Source of the DNA: Primula veris | Lineage: Eukaryota > Streptophyta > Magnoliopsida > Ericales > Primulaceae | DNA length: 64,000 bases | Assembly: GCA_963682055.1 (NCBI GenBank) | Contig: OY821749.1 | Location: 22,885,631 to 22,949,630, forward strand | Reading direction: 5' to 3' | Part shown: positions 23,195-35,231 of the stretch, in pieces | How the letters are laid out: every line of letters begins with the position of its first letter | Numbering within the stretch: the stretch's first letter is position 1 | Translations under genes and position numbers: made by a program | Notes under the pieces: model-generated | What the model was told of the DNA's origin: nothing | Databases searched by the model: none | Seen by the model: only the letters and a program-made list of their open reading frames with translations

Positions 23195-24500
23195 CCTTTT
23201 TTAGATGTGCCATATACATGGTTTCCAAGATGCGTAAAAATGAAAAGGCAAGGTTTTCCTTTGAAAAAAACATAAGACGGGCAAAATAGTTTTTCTCACA
23301 TGCTTATTGGTGTTTTTGGTTGAAAAACTCAGGTTGACCCTGAGCAGTTTGAGAAAATTCTGAATTACATAAGATCCGGTGTCGATAGCGGGGCCACCCT
23401 TGATACTGGGGAAGAGATATTCGATGTTAATGGGTATTACATTAAGCCCACTGTCTTCTCAAATGTCAAGGTAGGATTGTTACAACATTTTACATCTTTG
23501 TTTCGTACTTTCTAATATGTATCACACTATCACTTATTTATTGATCACTTGTATCAGGGTGACATGTTGATTGAAAAGAAATAAATCTTTGGTCCAGTGC
23601 AGTCTATTCGAAAATTCAAGTTCAAGAGAAAATTTCCTTCAGTTCTACTTTTAAATGCTATGGAATTATTTGGTTGTAGGCTGTAGTTCTTAAGCTCAGC
23701 TTTTTCCTTTAATTGCATTTGGCTGTAAAACTTAGATACTGTTATGTCCCAAGTTCATTTCCTATTAAAGCGTGTAAAGAGTTTATTGTTTTTGAGTGAA
23801 GTGAATTTTCTTTTCTGTATTCATAGGTAGTTAGATAACGGATGGCGGAACAAATAAAATTGCAACAGTACCAAAATTTAATTTTTGCTTGCATCTTTTT
23901 AAGCAAATAAGCTGGATGTTTGAAGGTGGTTATAAAACTTGATATATCCAGCTTAGAATTTCTTTCCCAGGCCAAAAAACCTCCAGAAGCTTAGGTTTTA
24001 ACTTAAGTTGATTAACCAAAGTAAAAACACCACCAGTAAAGTTAGCTTAAAAAGCCGCAAACAACAAGCCTCAAGTATATATGATATAGAAACAGAGCTA
24101 TACACAATTTTCAAAATCAAGGTGTCATGTTGTTTCTATTGCTTGGAGGCTTGATTTGATCATCTATTTTTACAATTCTCTACGATTAAGTACATTTAGT
24201 GTACCAAAAAAATATCATAAATATTATATGGCGTACCATTCTGTGAAAAAAATGTTTCTATCTCCAGACTATGGTCTTTTATTACTTACCGGAAAAAACC
24301 ATGTTATTACTTTTAGTAGGTCGTGTAGATAGAGTGGTTACCTAGGTTAGGGGACTAAGAGCCAACTTTTCTATGCAGGTGTACAAAATTGAAATCTAAT
24401 GAAACATCCATGTGTGCAATAGTAATAAACTTTCACTTACAAATATATGGTTTTTTTGTTCCTCCGTTCCTTCAAATACCTTGGTGACATTTCTTTCTAG
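23195..24500. other. Intron remnants and unassigned sequence around the ALDH and GOGAT pieces
   Basis: Apart from the ALDH exons at 23333-23470 and 23558-23620, 23621-24500 shows no coding match. It ends at the acceptor of the glutamate synthase fragment. Confidence 0.45.
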
Positions 24501-24995
24501 GTGAGGGAGGCGAGAACCCTTCACGATTTGAGCCTATTCTAAACGGTAAAATGAACTCGAAAAGAAGTTCTATCAAGCAGGTTGCAAGTGGAAGATTCAA
24601 GTTACTACCTTACAAATGCCGATGAAATACAGATAAATATGGCTCAGGTAAATTTTCAAATCGAACTACTGATCTTATTAAAAATGGTTTTTATTTATGC
24701 GAATTATGCGATCTTGTTCATCCATCCATATGTGCTCTCAATTGGATCAGAGGTTCACCGTGTTTTTAAATTTATGTTTGTGGACAGGTTACGAGCGGTC
24801 TTTGCACTTGTAACTGACACCTACTTTGACACCGGGTATGTTAATTATGTGGTCGAATTGCTTATTGTATGTTATTTAATTATTATTTAAGTTTTATCCG
24901 GTATAATTGCAGGGTGCCATGCCCGGTGAAGGTGGAGAGCTTCCTGGCCATAAGGTTATCGGTGACATTTGCTATGACAAGAAATATCATAAGAT
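24501..24995 (+). pseudogene. Glutamate synthase (NADH-GOGAT-like) fragment, two exons
   Basis: Exon piece 24501-24647 reads [15 protein letters not shown]...[15 protein letters not shown], then after a small deletion and frameshift [16 protein letters not shown], ending at a GTAAAT donor. The second piece starts after ATTGCAG at 24913 and reads GAMPGEGGELPGHKVIGDI, then loses frame by one inserted T (IAMTRN follows in the next frame). These match the FMN/glutamate-synthase domain of plant GOGAT ([29 protein letters not shown] / GAKPGEGGELPGHKVIGDI). The enzyme has about 2200 residues; only some 75 are here, so this is a fragment and not functional. Confidence 0.85.
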
Positions 24996-25499
24996 GTAGC
25001 CGTTGTTATTTTGATTTCATTTGTTGGGTCTTAATACCACAGATTAGGTTTCCAAATGTACACTAAGGACTTGTTTGTCTATAGCTTCAAATAAGCTGTT
25101 TTTTTAATAAGCTAGGTTAATCCAGCTTTAAGGTTCTAGTTTTTCCAGGTGAACACAGAGAATCATAGATTTTATGATCATCAACTAAATTCGGTACAAC
25201 TTTTAAGAAGATGCCTTGTTTTGCTGCAGCTTTTGATCAATTAAAGCTAAAATGTTTTAGTTCGGAAATATTGGGTTTAAAATGTTTTACTTGCATAAAA
25301 CGTAGAAATTCCATGTAGAGCTTTAAATGAAAGTAAGCACAATACCAGCGTTATCAAATTCAATTTTTTTGCTAGTGAAGTAATTTCAACGGATCAACTA
25401 AAAAAATATGAGTACTCAAAACTACTTATTTAGGCAGATATTAAGCAAATAAAAAGCGAGAAGGGTATCTATAAACTAGAAATTGGACAAACAAACAAA

Positions 25500-27230
25500 A
25501 GGTGACTTTCAATCATCATCCTGACATATTTACATAAAACTGCAACATCGTTTTCTCTACAGGCTTTCTCCCCGTAACTAACTCCCCTAACACTATAAAC
25601 ATCGTATTTTAAGCTCAATCACAAACTCTCAGCCAATTCCGGAGCAATAAACTCAACTGCAGTGTTTATTTTTGCTTCTAAGTTTTTTGTCCAAAAGAAT
25701 ATTTCGGGATTAAAGATAAAGGTGAAGAATTTAAGGTTTCCAATCACAATGAAGGTACGTTAGAGCATCAGCAGTGCCTAAACCAATACTAGATCTTCCC
25801 GACCAATGAAATTCTCAATTGGCAATGGCGGTACTAGTGCCAAGATAATCGAGGCTGTGTAAAACTATCGTATAAATTCACAGTTGGATTAAATTCGGAT
25901 AAAACTAATTTCATACTACAAGACCAATACTTACCTGGAAAGGCGACAAGATTAGAGTGTTCTTCTTGGTTTAAATTCTTCCCAAAGACTCGACCTTATC
26001 CGGTGGTGATTGAAATATTCCCAAAGCTCTCGTGCCATTTTCCTAGTCCTCGTACTTTTGAAGAAAGAGATTTGCTAAAAAGAACTAATTTTCTGATAAA
26101 TGCATTTGAATCAGATGGCTAATAGAGTGCTCTCGATCACCGTCATCTGTCCGGAAATCTCCTCATTCTTATTTTCGTGCTTACAACGTGATTATGTATA
26201 TGCCAACGAAGATCAAGGACGCACCCAGAATAACTACAATGATAGAGACACTAAAGTTGGGTTTCTTCGATGATAGCCATTTTGTGCACAAAACGTATCT
26301 AAAGGCGGCGCATAGTTTTAAATTGTCGAAAAATGAATAAACCCAAAACGTAGGATCCGTAGCGCAATAGGCTCAGAAAGGGAGTTGTGAGATATATCAA
26401 ATAGAGGGCAGTTTTTTGATTTCCTAGTGATTCGGAGATAGCCCCCGTTACAAAGTTTTCGAATAAATCAGACAATATTTTCAGATAAGTTCCCAAGAGT
26501 TGATGAAATGCTTCTGTTTAGCTTATTTCGATGTAGATCCATATTTTAGAGGTACAAAATGTAGTAAAGAAATACTGGAGAGATCCCTGCAAAAAATATT
26601 AATATATTCAGGAAAAGAAGTCTTTAAAAAAATGGTGATGTAAATAGTGAAGTGCATGATTGAAGACTATATGAAATTGCTAATATCTTGAAGGGATGTA
26701 TGTAACCTACAAAAATTCAGGTAATGCAACTTCAGCACTTCTAGATAATACCGATCAAGTTGTTCCCTAGTCGAATAACAACCATATTACTCACTACTAT
26801 TTTACTCCAAGGGATCTCGTCATATAATCTATTCCTCCAGGCATCAGAAACCTCAAATCCTCACTACATATCTCGATCGACCCCATGAAAGAAATGGTAG
26901 CCAAATCCAAAAGACCTTGCCATATATAAGACATTGGAACTTAAAAGTAATAATCTAAACAGTTTCTATCTTATCGTACTTGGATGGTAAATTGCCTGTG
27001 AAATATGTTGCGGAAAAGGGTCAGAATTAGAGACTTTCGAGATCCGACAAGTCTAGCGTTCCAAAGCACAATCTTCAAGGCATTCCAATTTAAATTTTAG
27101 AAAAAAAAACTCCCACAAAACTTTTTATACCATGAACTTCAACTGTTACAAGGATCATTGTTGGTGATCTCTTTCTGGGTGAAAGGGAAAACCGAGGTGA
27201 AAGCAAAGAAAAGAAGATTCCAAATTGGGT
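25500..27230 (-). pseudogene. Leucine-rich-repeat receptor kinase pseudogene (At1g12460/At1g62950 type)
   Basis: Read on the minus strand the pieces occur in family order but across many frameshifts and stops. N-terminal part (about 27220-27080): FTQKEI, NDPCNS, KIVLWNARL. LRRs: LTLFRN (about 27020), NMVVIRLGNN (about 26780), AISESLGN and DISHNSLSEPI (about 26400). Next come the cysteine cap NLKLC...PLDTFC (about 26310), a transmembrane helix FSVSIIVVILGASLIFVGIY (about 26230) and NKNEEISGQMTVIESTLLA. Kinase pieces follow: KLVLFSKSL, KYED, VESLGRI, NLVAF, then across an intron donor at 25934 LVLSEF, NLYD, DALTYLHCD, NILLDKK, APELA, KYDVYS and VTGRKPVE near 25570. Whole LRRs and the ATP-binding loop are missing. 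The living relatives are plasma-membrane receptor kinases of about 880 residues. Dead gene. Confidence 0.75.
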
Positions 27231-27239
27231 CCTTTTCCT

Positions 27240-28658
27240 TTTTGGTGAATTGGGTCTTGATTTGACTCAATTGGGTCCTCATTGTCACAAAGCATTTAAA
27301 TTGAGGAATAAAAACTCAATTTTGAGAATTGTTATGATATAAAATACAAAGATGGGAGTCGTTTTTTGTGGCTTTTTGAGGGAAACATAACCCTAAAATC
27401 TATGGATTTGAACACCAATCCTTATGGTCAAATTCCCCTCCAAGTATCTTCAATCATTCAATATAATCATACGCTAAAAACTACTCATAAGTACTAATCT
27501 TAACCGTAACCAAGTATGACTGCCAATGTACTAATCTTATATTGGAACTTCCAAGTATGAACTATAGATAGAAACTGAATTATGGATTTCATTGAAGAGT
27601 AAATGATACAAAACGATCTTCAAGAAAGTTAACAAAAGAAGATAAATGTAACATGAATTATATCATTCATTCGCATATCATCCTAATTAGTCGGTTGAAC
27701 TAAAAGTGTCACTTTTTTTAGAGGGGTCTCTTTGTAAATTTTTTTTAAAGAATCTGTTACATTTAGAAAACAGTGAAAGTTTTAATAAGTTTAAACAGTG
27801 CAAAGACTGTTTTGGAATAAAACAAAACCTATCAATCTACCAAAACAAGCGCCGCACGTTGTTTCTCTCTCTCCTCTTCTTTGTACTCGCTGATAAGTAG
27901 CGACTTTTAGTACAGTACTAGGTGTTAATCCCAAAAATACTAATAGAAAGAGAATATTAAAAAACCCTAACCACAGAAATGAAATCAAGGTGAACAAGCG
28001 ATAAATCAACCAATTCCAAATTATAGAAGAATTCACCTGTTAAAAAACGATTTGCAACAGCGTCTATTTTAGAAACTATTTCTAAAAATTCATTATATAT
28101 ATAAATACATGTCTATAAATACCTGTTAAAAAACTATTTCTACACTGATTTGTTTATATATATATATATATATATATCAATGCATGTCTATTGCAAAACG
28201 ACAAACAAAGTAAAAATGAACCGTAATAAATGAACCCCACTTGATTTTTATCTTTTCACCGTTTCAGTTTTTTTTGTTTATTTATTTATTTACAGATATA
28301 CATACACGCATTTACATACAAACACATTAAAGCGCATACATATACGTGCAGATACAAACAGATACAAACAGATATTTGGATTTGTAAAAAAATTATTAAA
28401 CAAACAATAAAATTAAACATTTTATCCTTTTGAATATCAATACGATATTAAAAGGATTAAACGATTCTTATTGAATACCAATACGGTTGGTATCAACAAG
28501 ATTCAAAAAATAAAAATTAAAACTGTTTGGAATTTTTCTTTGTTATTCAACTTCTAATATAATTTATAATTGAAAACAAAAAAGGATTATTCCTATTATA
28601 AAATAAATAATTGTATTAACTAATACACGAAAGAAACAACAGAGATATCGGTTAAGAT
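27240..28658. other. Intergenic
   Basis: No gene recognised. Contains a (TA)n run near 28156-28178 and AT-rich filler. Confidence 0.5.
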
Positions 28659-29929
28659 TGTTGGTTTCCGTGTACGAAATAACAATTAACAATAATTATA
28701 GGAATAAACAATAATTAAACAAAACCAGTGTAATCTTTATTAATTTCCAATTGGAATAGAAATTACTGATTACAACATGTAGGTACTGAAAATTAATTAA
28801 AGCAAACGTTATCAGATTATTATTAATTAATAATCTGATGTATTGAATTGCAATAAATAGAAACTGCCGGACTGGAAAGTATAAACTTAACAGCCGGACT
28901 GTTCTGTTTGAAATTGAAATTACAGGACTGAATTGAAACTATTCTAATTACTGAATTAAATTACAGAATAGTAATTACAGCAAAAAACAGAACTTTAAAG
29001 AAATTACAGAAAGGTACAAACAGAATATAAAGCTACAGCTAAGGACAACAAATTAAAATACTGAAATAAAAAAGACAGAATTGAAATGCGTAAATGAAAT
29101 GGACAGAATTAAAATAACTGAATTTAAATGCGAAAATTAAAATGAACAGAATGTAAATAAATTTAGACGAGTCTACTGTTAACAGTATGCCCTTAACCGA
29201 TATTCGCCCAACCACCTTGATGTTTCTGGTTGTGTTGGCGCTTCGATCCCAAGGTACAACGTGAGTCAGAAACTGGCGACGAGTCAAGGTCGAGCTGTTG
29301 GTGGGTGGTTCTCTCTGGTTCTAAAATGTAATGCTGATTTTTTGAGAGATGATATATGCTGCTGTATTTTATTTCAGAATGTTCTTTTTTTTGACATGTG
29401 GAGGTCTGCCTATTTATTGCAATGAATTCATATTTATTGCAACAGTTATAGCTTTGCTGGAAGCTTTTCCCCAACAGACACGCTTTTCCCGAACAGGCGC
29501 ACTTTTCCCGACGAGCAAGTCCGCTCAACAAGCAAGTGCATGTGTGGTACACAATACACACATGTGTATGTGGACACACTACTTAATATCCACATGGGAT
29601 ACCTTAGTATATATATTGTAAAAATCACTCATGATTTTTCAATGTGGGATAACGCTCATGGGTTAAATCCCATTTCTTTTCTCATTTTCCAGCACTGGCT
29701 TTATTGCCTATTTCGAGTACCAACATTCGAGTCCAATTATCATTCACACCCTTCCTCCGAATAGGTCATGAGATATACCGTTGCGAAGCTCGTCGTACGA
29801 GCTACTCAAACGTTTTGAGTATGGCCTCAGAAAAACTGAGTAGCCGCATCGAAAATTGACTCAAAGATGGTCCCTGACCACTTGGAACAACCATGTTTAA
29901 AAACATGTTTTTCTACAATTTTTCCAACA
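28659..29929 (-). repeat. Solo LTR related to the second Copia family
   Basis: Starts TGTTGG and ends TTTTTCCAACA like the LTRs at 29951-31508 and 36730-38250. It shares with them the CCGGACTG units, CGAGCTGTTGGTGG, TCCGAATAGGTCATG and GATATACCGTT...GAAGCTCGTC, but is clearly diverged. In the element's (minus) orientation it has a TATA-like AATAAATAGGCAGACC near 29404-29419. No target duplication was seen and no internal region adjoins it. The complete element inserted 21 bp to its right. Confidence 0.7.
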
Positions 29930-29950
29930 GTTAGCATATAGGGCGGTCCT

Positions 29951-31508
29951 TGTTGGTTTTGGTACTATTTCGAATACAATAAATGAAATGACAATAAAAT
30001 AAAGAAGACAGGAACGCAATGGAAATAAACAATTTTATTTCTCACAATTGGAATATAAATTACAATTCCTGACTCAACAAATAAATAAAACTGCTGGACT
30101 GTAATAAAGAAACTGCCGGACTGTTATAAAGAAACTGCCGGACTGGTTTAACAAAGAAACTGCCGGACTGGTTTTACAGAAACTGCCGGACTGGTTTTAA
30201 CAAACTGCCGGACTGGTTTTAAACAAACTGTCGGACTGGTTTTGAATAAAAGAAACTGCCGGACTGGTTTTAAGAAACTGCCGGACTGTTTTGTAATAAA
30301 AGAAACTGCCGGACTGGTTTTAACAAACTGCCGGACTGGTTTTAACCAATAAAAAACTGCCGGACTGTTTTTGACAAATAAAAAACTGCCCGGACTGTTA
30401 TTAAATAAACTGCCCGGACTGTTATGTAAATACTGGAAATTAAATTACAGGAAAGTAAATTACAGAATAGGAAAGACTGAAATGTAAATTACAGAAACTA
30501 AAGGTACTGGAAAGTAAATACAAAAAGGAAACAGTACTGAAATTAAATGGACAGAATAATAAAGGACTGAAAATTAAATAACATAAATTAAAAGAAGAGG
30601 CAACTGCTGAGCAATTTCCCTTAAACAATATTTCCCGAACCACCTTTAAAGGTTTCTGGTTTCGGGACTTTGTTCCCAAGGTACAACTTCTATCTCAGAG
30701 TGGCTCGTATGGAAACCGGCACCGAACCACAGGTCGAGCTGTTGGTGGTGCGGTTCTCTCTCTCTATATGATGCTTATGCTGTGTTGTGTGTTCTGGTGT
30801 GTTTGAATGAGAGGGGGAGGGCTGCCTTTTATAGGCTCTACTGAAACCGCAGCCATAAATATAGGTCATCAATTCTGGGAGTTACACCCCCAGAATCCGC
30901 TCACTTTAATTCTGAAACCGCAGCAATCAATTCCATTTATTGCTGGCATTTCTCTTGCTGGAAACTCTAGGGACTGCTTTTGTAATTTATACAAAACTCC
31001 CTATTCGGGTTTGGACCCGAGACCCGAGACATTCCCCAAATCCCAAATCCCAAATCCCAAATCCCAAATCCCCAAGCCCGTGCCCGTGCCCGTGCCCGTG
31101 CCCGAGCCCGAGACCCGAGCGAGCGCGCGTGTGTGGTACACACTAATACTCTTAGGTGTATGTGGACATGTTAGTTTAATAACTACATGGGTTGGTATGG
31201 TATATATATTGTAAGATTAACTCTTAATCTTCCAATATGAGATTATTCTAAATGGTTTTCTCATTAACCATTTCGTTTTCCAGATTTTCCAGATTTGAGC
31301 TTCCGAGGTACCAACTTTAAAGCCACCTTGTATTCACACCCATTCTCCGAATAGGTCATGTGATATACCGTTACGAAGCTCGTCACACGGGCTACTCAAC
31401 CACGTTGAGTACGGTATAAAAAACTCAGCGCTGTTACACGAAATAATGACTCGAAGTTGGTCCAGTGACCATTCGGAAACACCCATGTTTTCACATGTTT
31501 TTCCAACA
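29951..31508 (-). repeat. 3' LTR of the second Copia element
   Basis: 1558 bp. Contains a CCGGACTG tandem array (30110-30430), CCCAAAT and CCCGTG short tandem repeats (about 31035-31105) and, in element orientation, the TATA box CCTATAAAAGGC at 30824-30835. Confidence 0.95.
30110..30430. repeat. Tandem array inside the LTR
   Basis: About 15 copies of AAACTGCCGGACTGGTTTT with variable spacers of 17-30 bp, some with CCCGG. The same array is at 36890-37185 in the other LTR, which lacks one unit. Confidence 0.9.
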
Positions 31509-31520
31509 ATCCCCCACATG
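31509..31520 (-). other. Polypurine tract of the second Copia element
   Basis: On the minus strand CATGTGGGGGAT immediately before the 3' LTR. Confidence 0.8.
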
Positions 31521-31985
31521 AATGCAATTGGCTGAAAATAAAATGCTCCTAAATGCATACGAGAGAAAACCGCAAGAGTTCACTGCATAAGGACAGGTAG
31601 CGCGCGCCTTGAACCTGCCGTAGTGACGTAAAATCTGATATGCTACTATTGGGTAGCCTTTAAGCCTTGAACCCTTTAGCGTTTGTGCATACCAGGGTAA
31701 TGCGCACACAGTGTCCCCTCTACACCACTTACTAAGCCCTTTGGTTGTTGTCCATATTTGGCCGTGGACTGCCTTGGCAAAATTCAACCGAGTGCTCTAG
31801 TGATTTAGCCCATGGCTCATCACATAGTATCGGCCATACACACTCGTCATAGGTGATTTCAAGTCAAGGGTGTCCTGACTCACCCCTCTCGACCTTCGAG
31901 ATACTTGTTTTCATTAAGAGCCTCATGCTCACCCTTAAGATAGTCTAGGTCTATCACTCTTTCATCCTAGAAATGGGCTGGGAAC

Positions 31986-34900
31986 TTAAGTTCCCGAGTG
32001 CTTTGTTCGGTCACCCCCACAGTTCGGTTTTCCCGTTGAACCCGAGGCTGGAGAATCCAGTTCGGGTTGGGTTGCCTCTGAGGAGGTTTCCAGTTTGATG
32101 GGCTTCAACCCCATTCCCCTCGATGAAACTTCAACTCCTACCTGAGTCAAGCCTTTTGTAAATGGATCCGCTATATTGTCTTTAGATCTCACAAAATCTA
32201 ATGACACCACACCGTTAGCTAACAATTCTCTTACGGATTTATGTCTCCGACGAATATGTCGGGACTTTCCATTATACATATGATCCTGCGCCCGTCCAAT
32301 AGCCGACTGACTATCGCAGTGCATGCTTATTGCTGGGACAGGTTTTGGCCACATTGAAATTCCTTCCAGAAAGCTTCTCAGCCAATCAGCCTCTTCTGTT
32401 GCTAGATCCAACGCTATGAACTCGGATTCCATAGTTGATCTAGCTATGCACGTCTGCTTGGATGATCTCCATGAGACAGATGCTCCTCCCATCACGAACA
32501 CATATCCGCTAGTGGATCGTGTACTGTTGGAATCCGAGATCCAGTTTGCATCAGAATACCCTTCCAGTACAGCTGGATATCTGGTATAATGCAACCCTCG
32601 GTCTGCTGTGTATCTCATGTATCTGAGAAGTCTCATGATGGCCTTCCAGTGTTCCTCATTGGGATTACTGGTGTACCTACTCAGTCTACTCACTGAGTTG
32701 GCTATGTCTGGTCTAGTACAGTTCATGACGTACATCAGACTGCCTATTATTCGAGAATATTCCAATTGTCTCACACTCTCCCCAAAATTCTTTTTCAGGG
32801 TGGTTGAGATCTCTATCGGAGTTCTGGATGTAGCTCTACTATCTTTATCAAATTTGTCAAGCATCTGCTTGACATAGTGAGTTTGAGATAGCGCATATCC
32901 GTCTGATGTCTTGGTAATTTTCATACCAAGTATTACATCAGCGACACCCAAGTCCTTCATCTCGAACTTTTGTGACAGCATTCTCTTAGTGGAGTTGATG
33001 TTATCAATACTCCCTATTATAATCATGTCATCTACGTAGAGGCAGACTACCACGTAGTCCTTTTCATTTCCTTTTACGTAGACGCATTTGTCACATTCGT
33101 TTATCCGAAAACCGTTTGATAGCATCACTCTATCAAATTTTTCGTGCCATTGTTTAGGTGTTTGTTTAAGTCCATACAAGGACTTCACAAGTTTACACAC
33201 CTTGTGAGCTTTACCTGGAACCACAAACCCTTCCGGTTGTTCCATGTAAATTTCCTCTTCCAACTCACCATTCAAGAACGCCGTTTTAACATCCATTTGA
33301 TGTATTTCCAGATCGAACAGTGCTGCGAGAGCAATGACTATCCGGATTGACGTCTTCCTGGAGACAGGAGCATAGGTGTCGAAATAGTCGACAACTTCGG
33401 TTTGTCTAAAACCTTTTACTACAAGTCTCGCCTTGTATTTCTCGATCGTTCCATCGAGCTTTCTCTTCCTCTTGAAGATCCACTTGTGTCCTAGTGGCTT
33501 ACACCCGGGTGGTAAATCCACTAGTTCCCAAGTGTGATTTTGTAATATTGATTCAACCTCATTGTTGATCGCCTCCTCCCAATATTGGGCTTCCGGGGAT
33601 GACATTGCTTGTTTGAATGTCGCCGGTTCGCCTTCTATCATGAAGGTTACAAAATCTGGACCGAAAGACGTTTCCTTTCTAGCCATTTTACTACGTCGAG
33701 GCTCTTCTTCTTCTTCCTCCAACGGTTCACTTGCCCCCACATTTTCCTCACTGTTTGACTCCTCAGTCTCTACAGTTACGGAAGACTTGCGGGGAAAGAT
33801 CTCCTCGAAGAAAGAAGCTTCTCGAGCTTCGATGATAGTATCTACATGCACATCGGGATTATCCGACTTGTGCACGAGAAAACGATAAGCATTACTGTTT
33901 TGTGCATATCCTATGAACACACAGTCTACCGTCTTTGGCCCTATTCTCGTCCTTTTTGGAAGCGAGACAAGGACCTTCGCGAGACAACCCCAAACCCTTA
34001 AGAATTTATAGCTCGGCCTATGGCCTTTCCATAGTTCATAAGGTGGTTTATCACGCTTCTTATGCGGTAGCTTGTTCAATACATAGTTGGCGGAAAGCAG
34101 CGCTTCCCCCCACATGTTCTGGGGTAACCCAGAACTTATTAACATGGCATTCATCATTTCCTTGAGCGTCCTATTCTTACGCTCGGCAACCCCATTCTGC
34201 TCTGGAGAGTATGGGGCTGTGGTTTGATGTACAATGCCACTTTCTGCGCATATTTGCGCAAACGGTGCCTCGTATTCACCGCCTCTATCACTCCTCAACA
34301 TTTTAATCTTTTTATTGAGTTGATTTTCTACTTCGGTCTTATAAAGAGCGAATTTCTCTACCGCTTCGTCTTTGCTTCTCATTAAGTAGACATAGCAGTA
34401 TCTAGTACAGTCATCTATAAAAGTGATGAAATACTTTTTCCCTCCTCGCGTTTGTATAAACTTTAAGTCGCATACATCCGTGTGTATTAGACCGAGAGGT
34501 TCAGTACTTCGTTCAATATGTTGATACGAAGACTTGGTTAATTTTGCCTCAACACAAACTTCACATTTATTTTGTTTATCAAAAGCAAAATTAGGCAGTA
34601 GATTCAGTGATATTAATTTCTTCATAGAATTAGAATTCACATGACCTAATCTACCATGCCATAAATTAAATGAATCGCAAGAATAAGCAAACGAAGTTTT
34701 ATTAGCCACTTGGGCAACATTAACGGTTACATTATTCTTGGTACTGGCATCAGCCTTAGTACCCACAATAGCAGACTCGGCTTTAGGAGCCGGAGTACCA
34801 ACATTTAATTTAAACATGCCGTTGGTCATATAGCCACGGCCTACATACATTCCATTTAAGGTGATTACAATTTTAGCAGATTCAAATACAAGTTTAAACC

Positions 34901-35231
34901 CTTTGTTCACCATAACAGACCCGGAAACCAGATTCTTGCGAATTTCCGGCACATGGAGCACTCCATTCAGTGTGAGCTCCTTTCCCGAAGTCATCTTCAG
35001 CAGCACGGTTCCTTTTCCTTCCACCCTGGAAGTAGCCGAGTTCCCCATGAAGCAGCTCTCATTGTCCACGGCCGTATAGGTCTTGAACATCCATTTGCTG
35101 GCACAGATGTGACTAGTGGCGCCTGTGTCCAGCCACCATTCCTTTGGGTTGCTCCCCACCAGGTTCACTTCCGAGACCACCGCACTCAGGTGCATATAGT
35201 CCTGTCCAGCATCATCTCCTCCCTCAGCCAC
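31986..35231 (-). CDS. Pol polyprotein of the second Copia element
   Basis: An uninterrupted 1081-codon frame. Domains in order: protease [12 protein letters not shown] (Asp at residue 35); integrase zinc finger ([22 protein letters not shown]); integrase core ([27 protein letters not shown]); reverse transcriptase with [24 protein letters not shown] segments and YVDDM encoded at 33024-33038; RNase H ending [10 protein letters not shown] tail of about 50 residues follows. The first Met at 35231 is not the natural start: the frame is open from the poly-G tract at 35285-35309 and should be joined to gag, which lies in another frame. All catalytic motifs are present, so the enzyme part looks potentially active. 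Confidence 0.93.
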   Translation of the reverse strand: MAEGGDDAGQDYMHLSAVVSEVNLVGSNPKEWWLDTGATSHICASKWMFKTYTAVDNESCFMGNSATSRVEGKGTVLLKMTSGKELTLNGVLHVPEIRKNLVSGSVMVNKGFKLVFESAKIVITLNGMYVGRGYMTNGMFKLNVGTPAPKAESAIVGTKADASTKNNVTVNVAQVANKTSFAYSCDSFNLWHGRLGHVNSNSMKKLISLNLLPNFAFDKQNKCEVCVEAKLTKSSYQHIERSTEPLGLIHTDVCDLKFIQTRGGKKYFITFIDDCTRYCYVYLMRSKDEAVEKFALYKTEVENQLNKKIKMLRSDRGGEYEAPFAQICAESGIVHQTTAPYSPEQNGVAERKNRTLKEMMNAMLISSGLPQNMWGEALLSANYVLNKLPHKKRDKPPYELWKGHRPSYKFLRVWGCLAKVLVSLPKRTRIGPKTVDCVFIGYAQNSNAYRFLVHKSDNPDVHVDTIIEAREASFFEEIFPRKSSVTVETEESNSEENVGASEPLEEEEEEPRRSKMARKETSFGPDFVTFMIEGEPATFKQAMSSPEAQYWEEAINNEVESILQNHTWELVDLPPGCKPLGHKWIFKRKRKLDGTIEKYKARLVVKGFRQTEVVDYFDTYAPVSRKTSIRIVIALAALFDLEIHQMDVKTAFLNGELEEEIYMEQPEGFVVPGKAHKVCKLVKSLYGLKQTPKQWHEKFDRVMLSNGFRINECDKCVYVKGNEKDYVVVCLYVDDMIIIGSIDNINSTKRMLSQKFEMKDLGVADVILGMKITKTSDGYALSQTHYVKQMLDKFDKDSRATSRTPIEISTTLKKNFGESVRQLEYSRIIGSLMYVMNCTRPDIANSVSRLSRYTSNPNEEHWKAIMRLLRYMRYTADRGLHYTRYPAVLEGYSDANWISDSNSTRSTSGYVFVMGGASVSWRSSKQTCIARSTMESEFIALDLATEEADWLRSFLEGISMWPKPVPAISMHCDSQSAIGRAQDHMYNGKSRHIRRRHKSVRELLANGVVSLDFVRSKDNIADPFTKGLTQVGVEVSSRGMGLKPIKLETSSEATQPELDSPASGSTGKPNCGGDRTKHSGT

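Larger units (their letters stand above)
21291..23620 (+). pseudogene. Aldehyde dehydrogenase (ALDH2-type) pseudogene, three exon remnants
   Basis: Remnant 1 (21291-21423) begins with the catalytic cysteine region, QCCCDDSRMFLPEQFYDEFV, where the family has QCCCAGSR, and continues through MKRIVGDP to GIEQG. It has a stop from a base deletion (ACA-TGA) and a second frame break. Remnant 2 (23333-23470) is an intact 46-codon exon with good splice sites: VDPEQFEKILNYIRSG...YYIKPTVFSNV. Remnant 3 (23558-23620) reads GDMLIEKK-stop-IFGPVQSIRKFK, with TAA in place of the glutamate codon of the conserved DEIFGPV. The exons before 21291 and after 23620 are missing. The intron between remnants 1 and 2 carries the second long-TIR element. 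The parent was a mitochondrial or cytosolic ALDH2-like enzyme. Confidence 0.85.

Noticed and set aside
28440..28510. Possible partner LTR of the solo LTR at 28659
   Set aside because: Only short matching words (GTTGGTATCAACAAGATTC); no TG...CA pair and no internal region in between.
30110..30430. Regularly spaced short repeats, superficially CRISPR-like
   Set aside because: Plant DNA, spacers are short and similar to one another, and the array is duplicated in both LTRs of a retrotransposon.
30440..30679. Minus-strand frame of 79 codons, also present at 37195-37434
   Set aside because: The same LTR sequence in both LTRs; no domain and no reason to expect a gene in an LTR.
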